Origin: Roseinatronobacter monicus
GTDB taxonomy: Bacteria; Pseudomonadota; Alphaproteobacteria; Rhodobacterales; Rhodobacteraceae
Reading direction: 5' to 3'
Length of the DNA: 64,000 bases
Assembly (NCBI RefSeq): GCF_006716865.1
Contig: NZ_VFPT01000001.1
Location: forward strand, 3,467,001 to 3,531,000
Shown here: piece by piece, positions 16,842 to 26,713 of the stretch
Layout: every line of letters begins with the position of its first letter
Numbering within the stretch: the stretch's first letter is position 1
Program-made: the position numbers and the translations under genes
The notes under the pieces: generated by a model
What the model saw: the letters and a program-made list of their open reading frames with translations, nothing else
Told to the model about the DNA's origin: nothing
Databases searched by the model: none

Positions 16842-17857
16842 CGCAGATAGGCCGATAGTGACAGCCGCGAAAGCCGTGCGGTCAGGTTGTAAATCATATC
16901 AAGCTGCGTGATCGCCTGTTCCAGCCGCATGGCCGTTTCATATGGATCAGCTTCTGTCAGCTCTGCTCGTGTGATCGCCATTGCGGTGTGCTCTGCCTCG
17001 GCTCTCGCGCGCCCGATTGAGGCGCGTTCTTCCTCCACGCCAAGGCGGGCGGACAACCCGATAAGGGACTTTTCTGATGCCGCCAGACTGAAAGAAGCCC
17101 GTTCAAGCATCGCCTTTTGCTGGGGCAGATCGCCTTCAAACAGCCCTTTTGACAGGATCGCGCCTGTTGCCAATGCTGCCAGAAACTCCCTGATACTCTG
17201 ATCTTGTGCTGTTATCTCGACGCCGACAGTTACACCGTGACCAAGCGCCACCCTTTCGGGGATGGGGGGACCGCCCAGATATGCGGTTGCGTCGAACTGG
17301 CCCCCATCGGCGAACCACCCCGCAATAAATGCTTGCGCCGCCTCTGCGTCAGCGCCTGCGGGCAATGCTGTCGTCAGATCACTGAGCATTGCGTCAAGCA
17401 TGTCATCGGCAGCAATCAATGCTGTGCCATTGCCTGATATGCCTGCAAACAGCGCGCGTCCCGCGAAATTGGTATTCAGCTGCGACACGGACTCCTGAAA
17501 TTTGCGCGCCATCATGTCGATGCCGCCCGATATTTCCCCGCCATTCGCAGTGGTGTTGCGAACAATCTGCTCCAAGACTCCAGACTGCGCTGTGGTGCTC
17601 AGGTTGCCCAGAATGGACTGCTGCAACGACAAGAATATTCCGGCAGATTGTGCGCTTGTCTTGCGCGCGGATGCCATATTCATCGCATTGGTCACGCTTG
17701 AGAGCATTGAGAAGTCACCGCGCAGTTTGCTGGCCTTGTCTTTCACAGCGCCGGTCGTCAGTTCATGAGACAGGGTTGCGACCGACCGCTTCAAGCCAGT
17801 GCCCTGGCGTTGCAACGCAAGGCGCTGCGCCATGTCCCCGAATGTGAGTGCTTTCAT
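16838..17857 (-). CDS. flgL: Flagellar hook-filament junction protein FlgL
   Basis: A flagellin-related protein of 339 residues, with an N-terminal helical flagellin-like region (MKALTFGDMAQRLALQRQG, then LKRSVATLSHELTTG) and a C-terminal one (EADPYETAMRLEQAITQLD, YNLTARLSRLSLSAYLR). It forms the second junction zone between hook and filament. The start is ATG at 17857, which shares its A with the flgK TAA stop; upstream in-frame codons would overlap flgK. The middle domain is poorly conserved, as is normal for FlgL. Confidence 0.9.
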   Translation of the reverse strand: MKALTFGDMAQRLALQRQGTGLKRSVATLSHELTTGAVKDKASKLRGDFSMLSSVTNAMNMASARKTSAQSAGIFLSLQQSILGNLSTTAQSGVLEQIVRNTTANGGEISGGIDMMARKFQESVSQLNTNFAGRALFAGISGNGTALIAADDMLDAMLSDLTTALPAGADAEAAQAFIAGWFADGGQFDATAYLGGPPIPERVALGHGVTVGVEITAQDQSIREFLAALATGAILSKGLFEGDLPQQKAMLERASFSLAASEKSLIGLSARLGVEEERASIGRARAEAEHTAMAITRAELTEADPYETAMRLEQAITQLDMIYNLTARLSRLSLSAYLR

Positions 17858-19311
17858 TATCTGATCTCCAGCAGCGAACGCCACATTGCATCGACGGTTG
17901 CGATGACCCGCGCATTGGCTGCGTAGGCTTGTTCAAGAACCAGCAGCTTGCTCAGTTCCGCGTCGGTATCCACGCCGCGCGCGGCGAATGCATCTTCGAG
18001 TGCTGAGACGCGGGCCATGTTGACGGCCCCGCGCTGGTCCTGCGCAAGGCGTTTCGCGGCGATCATCGATAGCGCGTCAGATGCGTGCGCGGCGGCAGGT
18101 TTTGCGGCATGGGTTCCGGCTGGCAACGGGGATGGCGTGTTCAGCGCACCCAGCATTTTGGAGAGGAGCGTATTGTCCAGTGTCATGCCAAGTGGTTCCG
18201 TACTCAAACCCAGACCATGCCGGAGCCGCCACACTGCGCCGCCACTGCCCGGATCGGCCATAGGGTTCAGCCGAATCTGGCCTGCGCTGCCTGTTAAATC
18301 TGCGGGCAAACCGGACATATTCGCCATCGAAAATAGGCCGAACGCACCGGGTGCCAGACTGGGGTCAAGATCTGGCTGGCTGAAACGGGTGATCAGATCT
18401 TGGGCGCGTGTATCCAACTGGTTTTGAACGGTGGGGGCTATGATATCACGAATTTCCAGCAATGCCCCCAACCGCCCGGCTGAGAACAGCGCGTTTTCAG
18501 AGTGTAAGTTCCGACCGTTGAGGGTGACATGCGACAGGGCGCCGTTCTCAATGGTATCGCCGGGGCCGGGAGCCTGAGTTCGGACGAAGCCGAATTGCGC
18601 CGCAGTTCGGTCAACGAGGATCGATCCATCTTGGCCCATCACCATGACGCGGCCATCATTTCGGGGGATTTCGCGGATGGAAACAATGCTCGACACATCG
18701 TTAATGAGGCGTTGCCGGGCATCCATCAGGCTTTCAGGCGCACCGCCCAGCAAGGTTTGTTTTTGTATCTTGTCATTGAGGTCGGCAATGGCGCGAAGTG
18801 ATTGATTGAGCGCCCCGACGTCATTTGCGATGCCGGAATCGGCCGTGTCGCGCTGAACCTTAAGCGTGTCGTTCAATGTGGCAAAGCTGCGCGCGATGTC
18901 TGTGGCTGCCTGACTGACCTTGTGCAAAAGCGCGTCAGAGTCTGGTTGGGTAGCGGCATGTTGAAGCGACACTTCCAGCGCATTGATGAGATTGGTCAGC
19001 CCGCCGGGTTCATCAGGCATCCCGAACACAGATTCGATCCGTGTCCAGAAGTCCGACAGGACATCATCTTGTGACTTGAGCGCCTTGGCATGGCGCAGAT
19101 CGGCCAGCAGCATCGGGTCGACATCGCGTGTGATGCCTGTGCTCATCACGCCACTTCCCTCCAGGCCGGTTACGCGCGCGGCTTGTGTAAGCGCGCGGAC
19201 GCCATACCCCTCGGTCTGGGCGTTGGCGATATTGTCCGCGACAAGTTGGGTGCCGCGGGCGGTCAGGCTGAGGCCACTCAGGGCGGCAGAGAGCGATAGT
19301 GACAAAGACAT
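17857..19311 (-). CDS. flgK: Flagellar hook-associated protein FlgK
   Basis: First hook-filament junction protein, 484 residues. The N-terminus has the rod/hook signature ALSGLSLTARGTQLVADNIA-N and the C-terminus the matching helical motif LLVLEQAYAANARVIATVD. Both ends are needed for axial assembly and both are present. It is somewhat shorter than the enterobacterial protein (about 547), mainly in the central domains. It lies 25 bases after flgE and overlaps flgL by one base. Confidence 0.95.
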   Translation of the reverse strand: MSLSLSLSAALSGLSLTARGTQLVADNIANAQTEGYGVRALTQAARVTGLEGSGVMSTGITRDVDPMLLADLRHAKALKSQDDVLSDFWTRIESVFGMPDEPGGLTNLINALEVSLQHAATQPDSDALLHKVSQAATDIARSFATLNDTLKVQRDTADSGIANDVGALNQSLRAIADLNDKIQKQTLLGGAPESLMDARQRLINDVSSIVSIREIPRNDGRVMVMGQDGSILVDRTAAQFGFVRTQAPGPGDTIENGALSHVTLNGRNLHSENALFSAGRLGALLEIRDIIAPTVQNQLDTRAQDLITRFSQPDLDPSLAPGAFGLFSMANMSGLPADLTGSAGQIRLNPMADPGSGGAVWRLRHGLGLSTEPLGMTLDNTLLSKMLGALNTPSPLPAGTHAAKPAAAHASDALSMIAAKRLAQDQRGAVNMARVSALEDAFAARGVDTDAELSKLLVLEQAYAANARVIATVDAMWRSLLEIR

Positions 19312-19336
19312 GATATGGCCTCATGCGGTGGTGGGA

Positions 19337-20647
19337 TCAGCGCTTGATATTGGTTGTTTCCTGAAACATCTCGTCAAATGTCTGGATAACCTTTGCGTTT
19401 GACGAATAGGCGCGCTGGGTCTGGATCAGCCCTGTCAACTCTGCCGCGACATCTGTTGCGGATTCTTGCAAGGAGAAGCCCACAAATTCACCTACAGGGC
19501 CGTTGCCTGCATCCCATAGGAAGAAGGCACCGCTGTCGCGGGACACTTGAAAGGTTTGCGAGTTCATCGAGGTCAGACCGTTCGGATTTGGAACATCCAC
19601 GATGGGGATGCGGTACAGGGTTCTGCGAAAGCCCTGATCATACACAGCATCCAGATTGCCATTGGCATCGACCATAAGGCCGACAAGATTGCCCGCGCCG
19701 GACCCGTTTTGTTCAATTCCGGCGGGAGAGAAGGATGTTCCCCGCTGGGCCAGGCCCCCATTCTCGCCATAGCGGCCGATATAGAATTCTATCTGCTGCG
19801 GCGCGATATCGAGGGTGATCGCGCCGCTGACCGGGTCATAATCCCCAAGGCCGCCGCCACCGGCGACTGCGACAGACGCCAATGTGCCGCCCTGTCCGGG
19901 CGTGTCATCAAAGACCAGATCATAATCACCCAGCAGCGCGCCGGTTTGCGCATGTTCGAGGCGCATTTGCCACGTGTTTTGTACTGCCCCTACATTCGGG
20001 GTAAGTTCGACATCAATCATCTCTGGCAGGCCGAGCGAATTAAAGAACTCTACAGACATTCGCAATGGTTCCCCATTTGCGGTTGCCAGAGTTGCGGATG
20101 CAGGCAGATTGACACCGAAATTTATACGAGATGTTTCGGAAAATGCCTGTTGATTGACCTCGATCTTGATGGGCCGCAGACCCGCCGTGCTGTCGCGCGG
20201 GAAGGCCGGGACGGACCCGTCCAGAATGGCGGGCCAGCCAAGCAATGTATTTCCGGCGTCGTTTCGCAGATAGCCATTCGCATCTTGGCGGAATGATCCG
20301 GTTGTCGCCAGAAGCAGCGGCGCGGACCCGTCTTGCAATTTTGCGCCAAGTTCGGTTGTCACGGGCAGAAAGCCACGCCCTGACAAGGCAATATCGGTGG
20401 CGTTCTGAGTTCCGAGCAATGACCCCCCCTGATCGACTTGCCGCAGGGTTGTCGTGCGGACACCACCAGCCGCATAGGTTCCCTGCCCCGCAATCCCCGA
20501 CCCGACCACCATAGAGTGAAACGATGTTTGCGCGCGGCGATACCCATAGGTTGCCGAATTGGCGATGTTGTCGGAAATCGTCGCAAGCCGTGTCGCGTTT
20601 GCGCGCAGCCCCGCAACGCCTGCATTCATTGATGACGAGATGCTCAT
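19337..20647 (-). CDS. flgE: Flagellar hook protein FlgE
   Basis: Structural subunit of the flagellar hook, 436 residues. The N-terminal rod motif (GLRANATRLATISDNIANSA), the TYGYRRAQTSFHSMV region, the hook-type segment AGTYAAGGVRTTT-like after it, and the C-terminal ELTGLIQTQRAYSSNAKVIQ helix identify it. ATG at 20647 follows GGAGCGG. It is the second gene in the motB-led flagellar unit. Confidence 0.95.
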   Translation of the reverse strand: MSISSSMNAGVAGLRANATRLATISDNIANSATYGYRRAQTSFHSMVVGSGIAGQGTYAAGGVRTTTLRQVDQGGSLLGTQNATDIALSGRGFLPVTTELGAKLQDGSAPLLLATTGSFRQDANGYLRNDAGNTLLGWPAILDGSVPAFPRDSTAGLRPIKIEVNQQAFSETSRINFGVNLPASATLATANGEPLRMSVEFFNSLGLPEMIDVELTPNVGAVQNTWQMRLEHAQTGALLGDYDLVFDDTPGQGGTLASVAVAGGGGLGDYDPVSGAITLDIAPQQIEFYIGRYGENGGLAQRGTSFSPAGIEQNGSGAGNLVGLMVDANGNLDAVYDQGFRRTLYRIPIVDVPNPNGLTSMNSQTFQVSRDSGAFFLWDAGNGPVGEFVGFSLQESATDVAAELTGLIQTQRAYSSNAKVIQTFDEMFQETTNIKR

Positions 20648-20715
20648 ATCCGCTCCATTCCAAGATGATTCTCAAGATGAGTATGGAGCTTGAGCCTTAA
20701 TTTCCCCCTAACAGG

Positions 20716-21504
20716 TCAGTCCGGTGCGAACTGGCGTAGCAAGATCAGCTCGACCCGATTGTTGCGCGCTGCGGTTGACACCTGATCTGCCAGTGATTGG
20801 TCGGCATGGCCCGTGACCCGATTGACCCGTGTCTGGGGCAAGCCTGCGTTTTCCAGCAAGACATGCACCTTGGTCGCCCGATCCATTGAGACAGGCCAGA
20901 CCGGGTTTTCCAGAAAGACCGACGGGAAGCTGCGCGAATGCGCCCCGATCGCCACCGGATTAACCACTGTGCGAAACGCATCAGCGATAGAGGCGATCAA
21001 AAATTCCAGCACAGGGCTGGGGGTATTTGTGACATCCTCAAACAGGCTTTGGTGTTCCAGATCAAACAGCTCCACGATCAAGCCTTCATCGCTCATACGG
21101 ATTGCGACATGATGAAACGCCGCTGCAAGGTTTTCATCCTGCGCCGCAAAATCCATCAACGCCTCCATGACGCGCTCAAGGGCAAAAACCTCTGACTGGT
21201 ATTTCTCCAGCGTGGCAACAGTGTCGGTTATCGAATGCTCGACCGACAATGATGTTCCGCCAAACAGGTCGCTTCCACCCGCGGAGTCGCTGCGAATTGT
21301 CCGCGTGTCCGAGAAATAATCGGCAATTCCCTTGCGCTTGTCGTCTGTCACCGACCCCAATAGCCAGAGCATCAGGAAAAACGCCATCATGGCTGTCACA
21401 AAATCTGCATAAGCAACTTTCCACGCGCCGCCATGGTGGCCACCCCCGGCGATAACTTTCTTGCGCTTGATAATAATCGGCCTGACATTGTCAGTTTTCT
21501 GCAT
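20716..21504 (-). CDS. motB: Flagellar motor stator protein MotB
   Basis: Inner-membrane stator subunit that anchors MotA to peptidoglycan and carries the proton-binding aspartate. The 262-residue product has a basic cytoplasmic start, the single membrane helix AYADFVTAMMAFFLMLWLLG with the key Asp in YADF near residue 29, and a C-terminal OmpA-like domain (VNRVTGHADQSLADQ, ARNNRVELILLR). ATG at 21504 is preferred over the TTG/GTG further up since it gives the usual short basic N-terminus. MotA is not in this window. Confidence 0.93.
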   Translation of the reverse strand: MQKTDNVRPIIIKRKKVIAGGGHHGGAWKVAYADFVTAMMAFFLMLWLLGSVTDDKRKGIADYFSDTRTIRSDSAGGSDLFGGTSLSVEHSITDTVATLEKYQSEVFALERVMEALMDFAAQDENLAAAFHHVAIRMSDEGLIVELFDLEHQSLFEDVTNTPSPVLEFLIASIADAFRTVVNPVAIGAHSRSFPSVFLENPVWPVSMDRATKVHVLLENAGLPQTRVNRVTGHADQSLADQVSTAARNNRVELILLRQFAPD

Positions 21505-21703
21505 GATCCCACCTGTTTCAACACCCAAGGCCAGATTACCGCGAAGGATTGAACAGGGTGTTAACAGGCGCAGATTGCATGGCTTCAGATCACATTCACA
21601 TCAGAAGCAGGTATATTGCGCTAAACGTCAGCATCACTAACCACATGGGGGTTACAAATATTACGTCTTTCGCTATTGTAGGTAAAAAAATATTGAGGTC
21701 GAA

Positions 21704-22294
21704 ATGAGCAGACTGATCCTCCTTGTGATGGTGGTTGCGACGTTTGCCGCCTGTGGCAGACGCGATGCGCAATTCTCCGCACCGCGGAATCTTGAAAATG
21801 CCTGCCTGATGGAGCGGGAACGCCCGCAATATTTTGCAGCCATGCGTGCAACAGAACGACGTTGGGGCCTGCCCGTGCCAGTGCAGATGGCGATTATCCA
21901 TGCGGAAAGCCGGTTCATTGGCGATGCACGGACCCCTGTGCGCTATACGCTGGGCGTGATCCCGATGGGGCGGCAATCCTCGGCGCTGGGCTATTCGCAA
22001 GCGCTGGACGGCACTTGGGATGAATATGTCAGCGAGGTTGGCAATCGCAGATCATCGCGCACCAATATCCGCGACGCCACTGATTTCGTTGGCTGGTATA
22101 CGAACAAGACCCGCGAACGCAACGGCATTGCGCTGAGTGATGCGCGCAACCAGTATCTGGCCTATCATGAGGGGCATACAGGTTTTCGGCGTGGGTCGTA
22201 TAACTCCAAGCCTTGGCTGCTAGGGGTTGCTGATCGCGTTGCATCTCGGGCGGCCATGTATGACCAGCAGTTGCGCGGATGTGGGCGCCGCTGA
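21704..22294 (+). CDS. Lytic-transglycosylase-like lipoprotein
   Basis: A 196-residue envelope protein. The lipoprotein signal ends TFAACGRR, with Cys17 for lipidation. The body resembles an SLT-type muramidase domain: MAIIHAESRFIGDA provides the expected catalytic Glu near residue 68, followed by LGYSQALDGTWDEYV and later YHEGHTGFRRGSY. It should cleave peptidoglycan glycan strands from the periplasmic face. It is divergent from motB by a ~200-base AT-rich gap, and a link to flagellar passage through the wall is possible but only inferred from position. Confidence 0.8.
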   Translation: MSRLILLVMVVATFAACGRRDAQFSAPRNLENACLMERERPQYFAAMRATERRWGLPVPVQMAIIHAESRFIGDARTPVRYTLGVIPMGRQSSALGYSQALDGTWDEYVSEVGNRRSSRTNIRDATDFVGWYTNKTRERNGIALSDARNQYLAYHEGHTGFRRGSYNSKPWLLGVADRVASRAAMYDQQLRGCGRR

Positions 22295-22297
22295 CGA

Positions 22298-22322
22298 CTG
22301 GCCTGCCGGTCAGGCAGGCCAG
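22298..22322. terminator. Bidirectional terminator between convergent genes
   Basis: A 10-bp stem CTGGCCTGCC / GGCAGGCCAG with a 5-base loop, followed on the plus strand by GTTTTC. It ends the lipoprotein gene and overlaps the last codons of paaZ. Confidence 0.7.
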
Positions 22323-24361
22323 GTTTTCGCAACCATCGTCAGCACATCATACAGCGCGACAAGCTCGCCAGTGTCCTTGCTGATCTGACAATCCCAGCGC
22401 ACTTCGCCATAATCCCCTTCTGCGCGGGGGTTTATGTCCTTGCACGTCAGCTGCACGCCCAACTTGTCGCCGGGATAAACCGGGGTCAGGAACCGCAAGT
22501 TGTCGATGCCGTAATTGGCCAGTACCGGCCCCGGATCGGGCTGCACGAACAGCCCGGCAGCGAAAGACACGATCAAGTAGCCATGTGCCACGCGCCCCTC
22601 GAAGAACGGGTTGGCGCGGGCGGCATCCTCATCCATATGGGCGTAGAACGTGTCGCCGGTGAAGTCTGCGAAATGCGCGATATCTGCAAGCGTGATTTCG
22701 CGCTGTTCGGTGACAAGCTGGTCGCCGATGCGCAATTCGGCCAAGGATTTGCGGAACGGGTGCTTGCCTGCGCGGACTTCTGCCCCGTCCAGCCAACGCC
22801 CGGTGACAGCGGCCAACAGGCGCGGTGCGCCCTGAATGGCAGTTCGCTGCATGTAATGGTGCAAGCCGCGCATACCGCCCAGTTCCTCGCCCCCGCCAGC
22901 GCGCCCCGGCCCGCCATGCACCAGCATCGGCAAGGGAGAGCCGTGGCCGGTTGATGATTTGGTACTGTCACGGTTGCCGATCATGACGCGGCCATGAAAG
23001 GGGGCAAGGCCAAGCACCACCTCTTCGGCCACATCGGGCGCATTGGTGAACAGCGACGACACAAGCGAGCCTTTGCCCATCGCGGCCAGTTCCGACGCCT
23101 GCCCCAGATCATCATAGGGCATCAGCGTGGCGACAGGGCCAAAAGCTTCGACCTCGTGGATCGCGCGCGCCTGCATCGGCTGATCGGCATAAAGCAACAC
23201 GGGGTTCAGGAATGCGCCGGTTTCAGGATCGCCAGTTGTGACCTGCACAGAGTCCGGGTTGCCGAAGATGATCTCTGCATCGCTGGCCAATGTGGCAATC
23301 GCGCGACGCACATCTTCGCGCTGGTCCAGACTGGCCAGCGCTCCCATGCGGGTGGTCTTGTCACCGGGCAAGCCCACGGGAATTGCGCCCAGCTTGGCGG
23401 CAAGTGCTGCGCGCACGGCATCGGCCTGCGCGCGCGGGATGATGACGCGGCGAATGGCGGTGCATTTCTGGCCTGCCTTGGCCGTCACCTCGCGCACCAC
23501 TTCGCGGATGAACAGGTCAAACTCGGGGGAGTCTGGCGTTGCGTCGGGGCCAAGAATACAGGCGTTCAGGCTGTCTGCTTCCATCGTGAAACGGGTGGAA
23601 TTGCCGATGATCGCGGGATGCGCGCGCAACATCTGCCCGGTTCTGGCCGACCCGGTAAAGGTGACGACATCCTGCCCCGTCACATGATCCAGCAGATCAC
23701 CGACACCGCCGCAGACAAGTTGCAAACTGCCTTCGGGCAACAGCCCCGTCTCAATAATCCGGCGTACCATCAATTCGGTCAGATAGGCGGTCTGGCTGGC
23801 CGGTTTCACAATCGCGGGCATGCCGGCCAGCAGATTGGGCGCGAGTTTTTCCAGCATCCCCCAGATCGGAAAGTTGAACGCGTTGATGTGCACCGCAACC
23901 CCGCGCATGGGCGACAGGATATGCTGCGCGGAAAAGCTGGAATCTTTCGACAAGGGTTCGACCACACCATCGGTCAGCACGCGGGTATTGGGCAATTCCC
24001 GCCGTGCCTTGGACGCGTAGTTCAAAAGCGTGCCAATGCCGCCCTCGATATCAATCTGCCCGTCTTTCGGCGTGGCCCCTGTGGCGAGGGACAGCGCATG
24101 AAAGGCGTCCTTCTGCTCCATCAGCTTCAAGCCCAGCGCCTTGAGCATCAGCGCGCGCTCATGCAGTTTCATCGCGCGCAACGCCCCGCCAGCGGCGCGC
24201 CCGTAGGCCAGTGCCTCGGCGAAATCCAGTCCCGCGGAATCGATCTCGGCGACCACCGCGCCTGTGGCGGCATCGCGCAACGGTTTGGCGCTGCCACTGC
24301 CTGCACGCCATGCGCCGCAGATATAGCTTTCCAGACGAGGGGGCTGTTTCACATCAAGCAT
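22310..24361 (-). CDS. paaZ: Bifunctional oxepin-CoA hydrolase / aldehyde dehydrogenase PaaZ
   Basis: Ring-opening enzyme of aerobic phenylacetate degradation: the C-terminal MaoC-type hydratase hydrolyses oxepin-CoA and the N-terminal aldehyde dehydrogenase oxidises the resulting semialdehyde. The 683-residue length matches E. coli PaaZ. In the dehydrogenase part, the Glu of MEADSLNA (about residue 260) and the Cys of [10 protein letters not shown] (about 300) are present. In the hydratase part (about residues 540-683), [16 protein letters not shown] and the VAHGYL motif are present. Both activities should therefore be intact. The start overlaps the preceding gene's stop as TGATG, and it is the last gene of the operon. 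Confidence 0.95.
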   Translation of the reverse strand: MLDVKQPPRLESYICGAWRAGSGSAKPLRDAATGAVVAEIDSAGLDFAEALAYGRAAGGALRAMKLHERALMLKALGLKLMEQKDAFHALSLATGATPKDGQIDIEGGIGTLLNYASKARRELPNTRVLTDGVVEPLSKDSSFSAQHILSPMRGVAVHINAFNFPIWGMLEKLAPNLLAGMPAIVKPASQTAYLTELMVRRIIETGLLPEGSLQLVCGGVGDLLDHVTGQDVVTFTGSARTGQMLRAHPAIIGNSTRFTMEADSLNACILGPDATPDSPEFDLFIREVVREVTAKAGQKCTAIRRVIIPRAQADAVRAALAAKLGAIPVGLPGDKTTRMGALASLDQREDVRRAIATLASDAEIIFGNPDSVQVTTGDPETGAFLNPVLLYADQPMQARAIHEVEAFGPVATLMPYDDLGQASELAAMGKGSLVSSLFTNAPDVAEEVVLGLAPFHGRVMIGNRDSTKSSTGHGSPLPMLVHGGPGRAGGGEELGGMRGLHHYMQRTAIQGAPRLLAAVTGRWLDGAEVRAGKHPFRKSLAELRIGDQLVTEQREITLADIAHFADFTGDTFYAHMDEDAARANPFFEGRVAHGYLIVSFAAGLFVQPDPGPVLANYGIDNLRFLTPVYPGDKLGVQLTCKDINPRAEGDYGEVRWDCQISKDTGELVALYDVLTMVAKTWPA

Positions 24362-25113
24362 CAGTCAACTTTCAATCCGTGTTCAGACAGCTGCGCCGCA
24401 ACTGTCGCTTGCCACTCGGCCAGCATCTCGGCGTTGGGGCGGTGCCGCAGCCCAAGGCGCTGGTGCATTGCAAAGCGCTGCGAGTCCTTCGCGCCAAAGC
24501 CCAAGCTAACACGCGGGTGCCAATATTGAACCGAGGTGCGCACGCCCTCTGGGTCGGTCGCCATGATCTGTGCCAGCCCTTCGCGCCCAAGTTCAGCATG
24601 GCGCACCTCAACCGGCAGGATCGCGCGAAACACCTCTGCCAGCGGCTGATAGGACATGCGCGCAAATTCCTGCACCTGAATGACCGCTGCCGCCCCTTGG
24701 AGCACATTCATCACAACCGCATCGGCCCAGCCGGTGAACGGGTAGTGAAACACCGCCAGCCGCATATCGCCACCCTGCCGCGCTGCCCCGATATCGGCGT
24801 CGCGCGCCACTCGCGCGGCCCAAGGGTGTGTGCCCACATAGCGCGAGGTGTCGGCCCCGAAATCGGCCATCACTTTCAGCACGCGCCCCGCATGATCGGC
24901 CTTTTCCAGCACAATCCGCGCACTGGCGATGCGAGAGGTGATGCCCGGCGCATCATTGATCACATCTGCAAACCCGGCAGACGCCGCCAATTCGCTATCC
25001 ACAAAGGCCGCCATCAGGCGCAGCACCTCACCCCGGTAACGCGGCGGCACATTTCCGGGTGAGGTCAGCCGCCCGCCCTGTGCCAGATAATCTTCAATCG
25101 GCATCTCGCTCAT
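24361..25113 (-). CDS. PaaA/PaaC-family ferritin-like protein, extra paralogue in the paa operon
   Basis: A 250-residue protein of the PaaA/PaaC superfamily, distinct from the paaA and paaC genes just upstream. The helix pairs of the family are visible: ARIVLEKADHAGRVLKVM and AILPVEVRHAELGREG. The second keeps an ExxH pair like PaaA's EESFH, whereas in the first the PaaA ligand motif DEAGH is replaced by EKADH, so the di-iron site may be incomplete, as in the structural subunit PaaC. It lies between paaE and paaZ and overlaps paaZ by one base, so it is certainly part of the operon. Its role (alternative subunit, assembly factor, or a monooxygenase-like enzyme) is open. Confidence 0.75.
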   Translation of the reverse strand: MSEMPIEDYLAQGGRLTSPGNVPPRYRGEVLRLMAAFVDSELAASAGFADVINDAPGITSRIASARIVLEKADHAGRVLKVMADFGADTSRYVGTHPWAARVARDADIGAARQGGDMRLAVFHYPFTGWADAVVMNVLQGAAAVIQVQEFARMSYQPLAEVFRAILPVEVRHAELGREGLAQIMATDPEGVRTSVQYWHPRVSLGFGAKDSQRFAMHQRLGLRHRPNAEMLAEWQATVAAQLSEHGLKVD

Positions 25114-25125
25114 GGCTGCGTCCCC

Positions 25126-26196
25126 CTATTCATCATAGCTGATGACCAGCCGGTCACTCAGCGCAAGGCACTGGCAGGTTAGCACATAGCCTTGGCGCAC
25201 CTCGTAATCCTCCAGCGCGTGGTTCACGGCCATTTCTGCCTCGCCCTCCAACACCTTGGCGCGGCAGGTCGAACAGACACCGGCCTTGCAGGCAAAAGGC
25301 GCATCAAGGCTCGCGCCAAGGGCGGCATCCAGCACCGAAGTGCCATCCAGCGGCAGGCTAAGGTTGCGGGTGGTGCCGTCCAGTGTGATGGTCAGCGCGC
25401 AGGTCTTGCCGCGCGCGGCCTGCGCCTGTGCTTTTGCACTTTGCGCCAACCGCCCCGGCTGGTTCGAGGCGAACAGCTCGAACTTGATCTGCCCTTCTTC
25501 CAGCCCATGATCGCGCAACGCGCCCGCAATTGTCAGCATCATCGGCTCTGGCCCGCAGATAAAGGCCATATCCACTGATTCAGGGTCGATCCAATGGGTA
25601 AACAGCGCCGCCATTTTGCCCGCATCAATGCGGCCCGTGAACAACTCGATCTCTTGCGCGTCCTGTTCCAGCACATGCAGCACCGTCAACCGGCCCAGAT
25701 GCATGTTCTTCAGGTCTTCCAACTCCTCGCGGAACATGATCGAGCTGATCTGCCGATTGGCATAGACCAGCGTGAAGCGCGCTTTCGGCTCTCTCGCCAG
25801 TACTGTGCGGATGATCGACAGCACAGGTGTAATGCCGGACCCGCCCGCAAAGCCCAAGTAGTGCCGACCCTGATCGGGGGTCAGCGGCACATGGAAATTG
25901 CCCGCAGGCGGCATCGCCTCCAGCATGTCACCGGGGGCAAGATTTTCATTGGCCCATGTGGAAAACGCGCCCCCGTCCACCCGCTTTATCCCCACTCGCA
26001 GGCTGCCATCATCCAGCCCCGAGCAGATCGAGTAAGAACGCCGTATCTCCTGCCCGTCAAAGTCGCGGCGGAAGGTCAGGTATTGACCCTGAACAAAGCG
26101 AAACGCCTCGGCCTCCGTGGGCTGCAACGTCACGATCACAGAGTCGCGCGTGTCATGCTGCACTTCGGTCACTTGCAACGGGTGAAAACGGCTCAT
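25126..26196 (-). CDS. paaE: Phenylacetyl-CoA epoxidase reductase subunit PaaE
   Basis: Supplies electrons from NADPH to the PaaABC epoxidase. Order of domains in 356 residues: ferredoxin reductase FAD domain with RRSYSICS (about residue 53), NAD(P) domain with GFAGGSGITPVLSI (about 116) and ICGPEPMM, and a C-terminal plant-type 2Fe-2S ferredoxin with CKAGVCSTCRAKV and a final LTCQCLAL cysteine. All four iron-sulphur cysteines are visible. It sits 10 bases after paaD. Confidence 0.95.
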   Translation of the reverse strand: MSRFHPLQVTEVQHDTRDSVIVTLQPTEAEAFRFVQGQYLTFRRDFDGQEIRRSYSICSGLDDGSLRVGIKRVDGGAFSTWANENLAPGDMLEAMPPAGNFHVPLTPDQGRHYLGFAGGSGITPVLSIIRTVLAREPKARFTLVYANRQISSIMFREELEDLKNMHLGRLTVLHVLEQDAQEIELFTGRIDAGKMAALFTHWIDPESVDMAFICGPEPMMLTIAGALRDHGLEEGQIKFELFASNQPGRLAQSAKAQAQAARGKTCALTITLDGTTRNLSLPLDGTSVLDAALGASLDAPFACKAGVCSTCRAKVLEGEAEMAVNHALEDYEVRQGYVLTCQCLALSDRLVISYDE

Positions 26197-26206
26197 CTCT
26201 CGGCCC

Positions 26207-26713
26207 TCAGATACATTTGAAATAATCGAACGGTTCCAGACAGTCGCGGCATTGATAGGCGGCCTTGCACGGGGTTGACCCGAACTGGCTAACCTTTTGC
26301 GTCTGCGCTGACCCGCAGCGCGGGCAGGGTACGGTCAGCGCGGCGCCCGTCAACCGGTTGATCCGGCCTGCAACCACCCCTTGCGCCCCAGTCCCGTCAA
26401 TGGGCGGTGCGATGCCATAAGCGCGCAGCTTCTCGCGCGCTGCGGGTGCCAACCAGTCCGTGGTCCATGGCGGGTCAAGGCGCCGCTCCAGCCGCAGCTT
26501 TTCCACCCCTTGCGCGCGCAGGGCTTTCTCGATCTCGAAATTGATCACGGCGGTGGCGGGGCACCCCGAATAAGTGGGCGTCACCGTCACCACCAGAGTG
26601 TCGCCCTCATAGGCCACATCGCGCACGATCCCCAGATCGGTGACCGAGATGACGGGTATTTCGGGATCAGGCACCTCTGCCAGCCAGTCCCAGACCTGCG
26701 CCAGCTCTACCAT
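26207..26713 (-). CDS. paaD: PaaD, iron-sulphur maturation factor of the phenylacetyl-CoA epoxidase
   Basis: A 168-residue protein with a DUF59/MIP18-type domain (VWDWLAEVPDPEIPVISVTD, then VTVTPTYSGCPAT) and a C-terminal zinc ribbon with CPRCGS and later CRDC and a terminal Cys. PaaD is required for an active PaaABCE complex, probably through cluster delivery. ATG at 26713 is chosen because it overlaps the paaC end (ATGGTAG) and starts at the family's normal place; the open frame upstream lies inside paaC. Confidence 0.93.
   Translation of the reverse strand: MVELAQVWDWLAEVPDPEIPVISVTDLGIVRDVAYEGDTLVVTVTPTYSGCPATAVINFEIEKALRAQGVEKLRLERRLDPPWTTDWLAPAAREKLRAYGIAPPIDGTGAQGVVAGRINRLTGAALTVPCPRCGSAQTQKVSQFGSTPCKAAYQCRDCLEPFDYFKCI

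Noticed and set aside
22994..24529. Long plus-strand open frame opposite paaZ
   Set aside because: It is fully antisense to a clear enzyme gene, is Arg/Gln/His-rich without motifs, and arises from the high-GC third-position bias.
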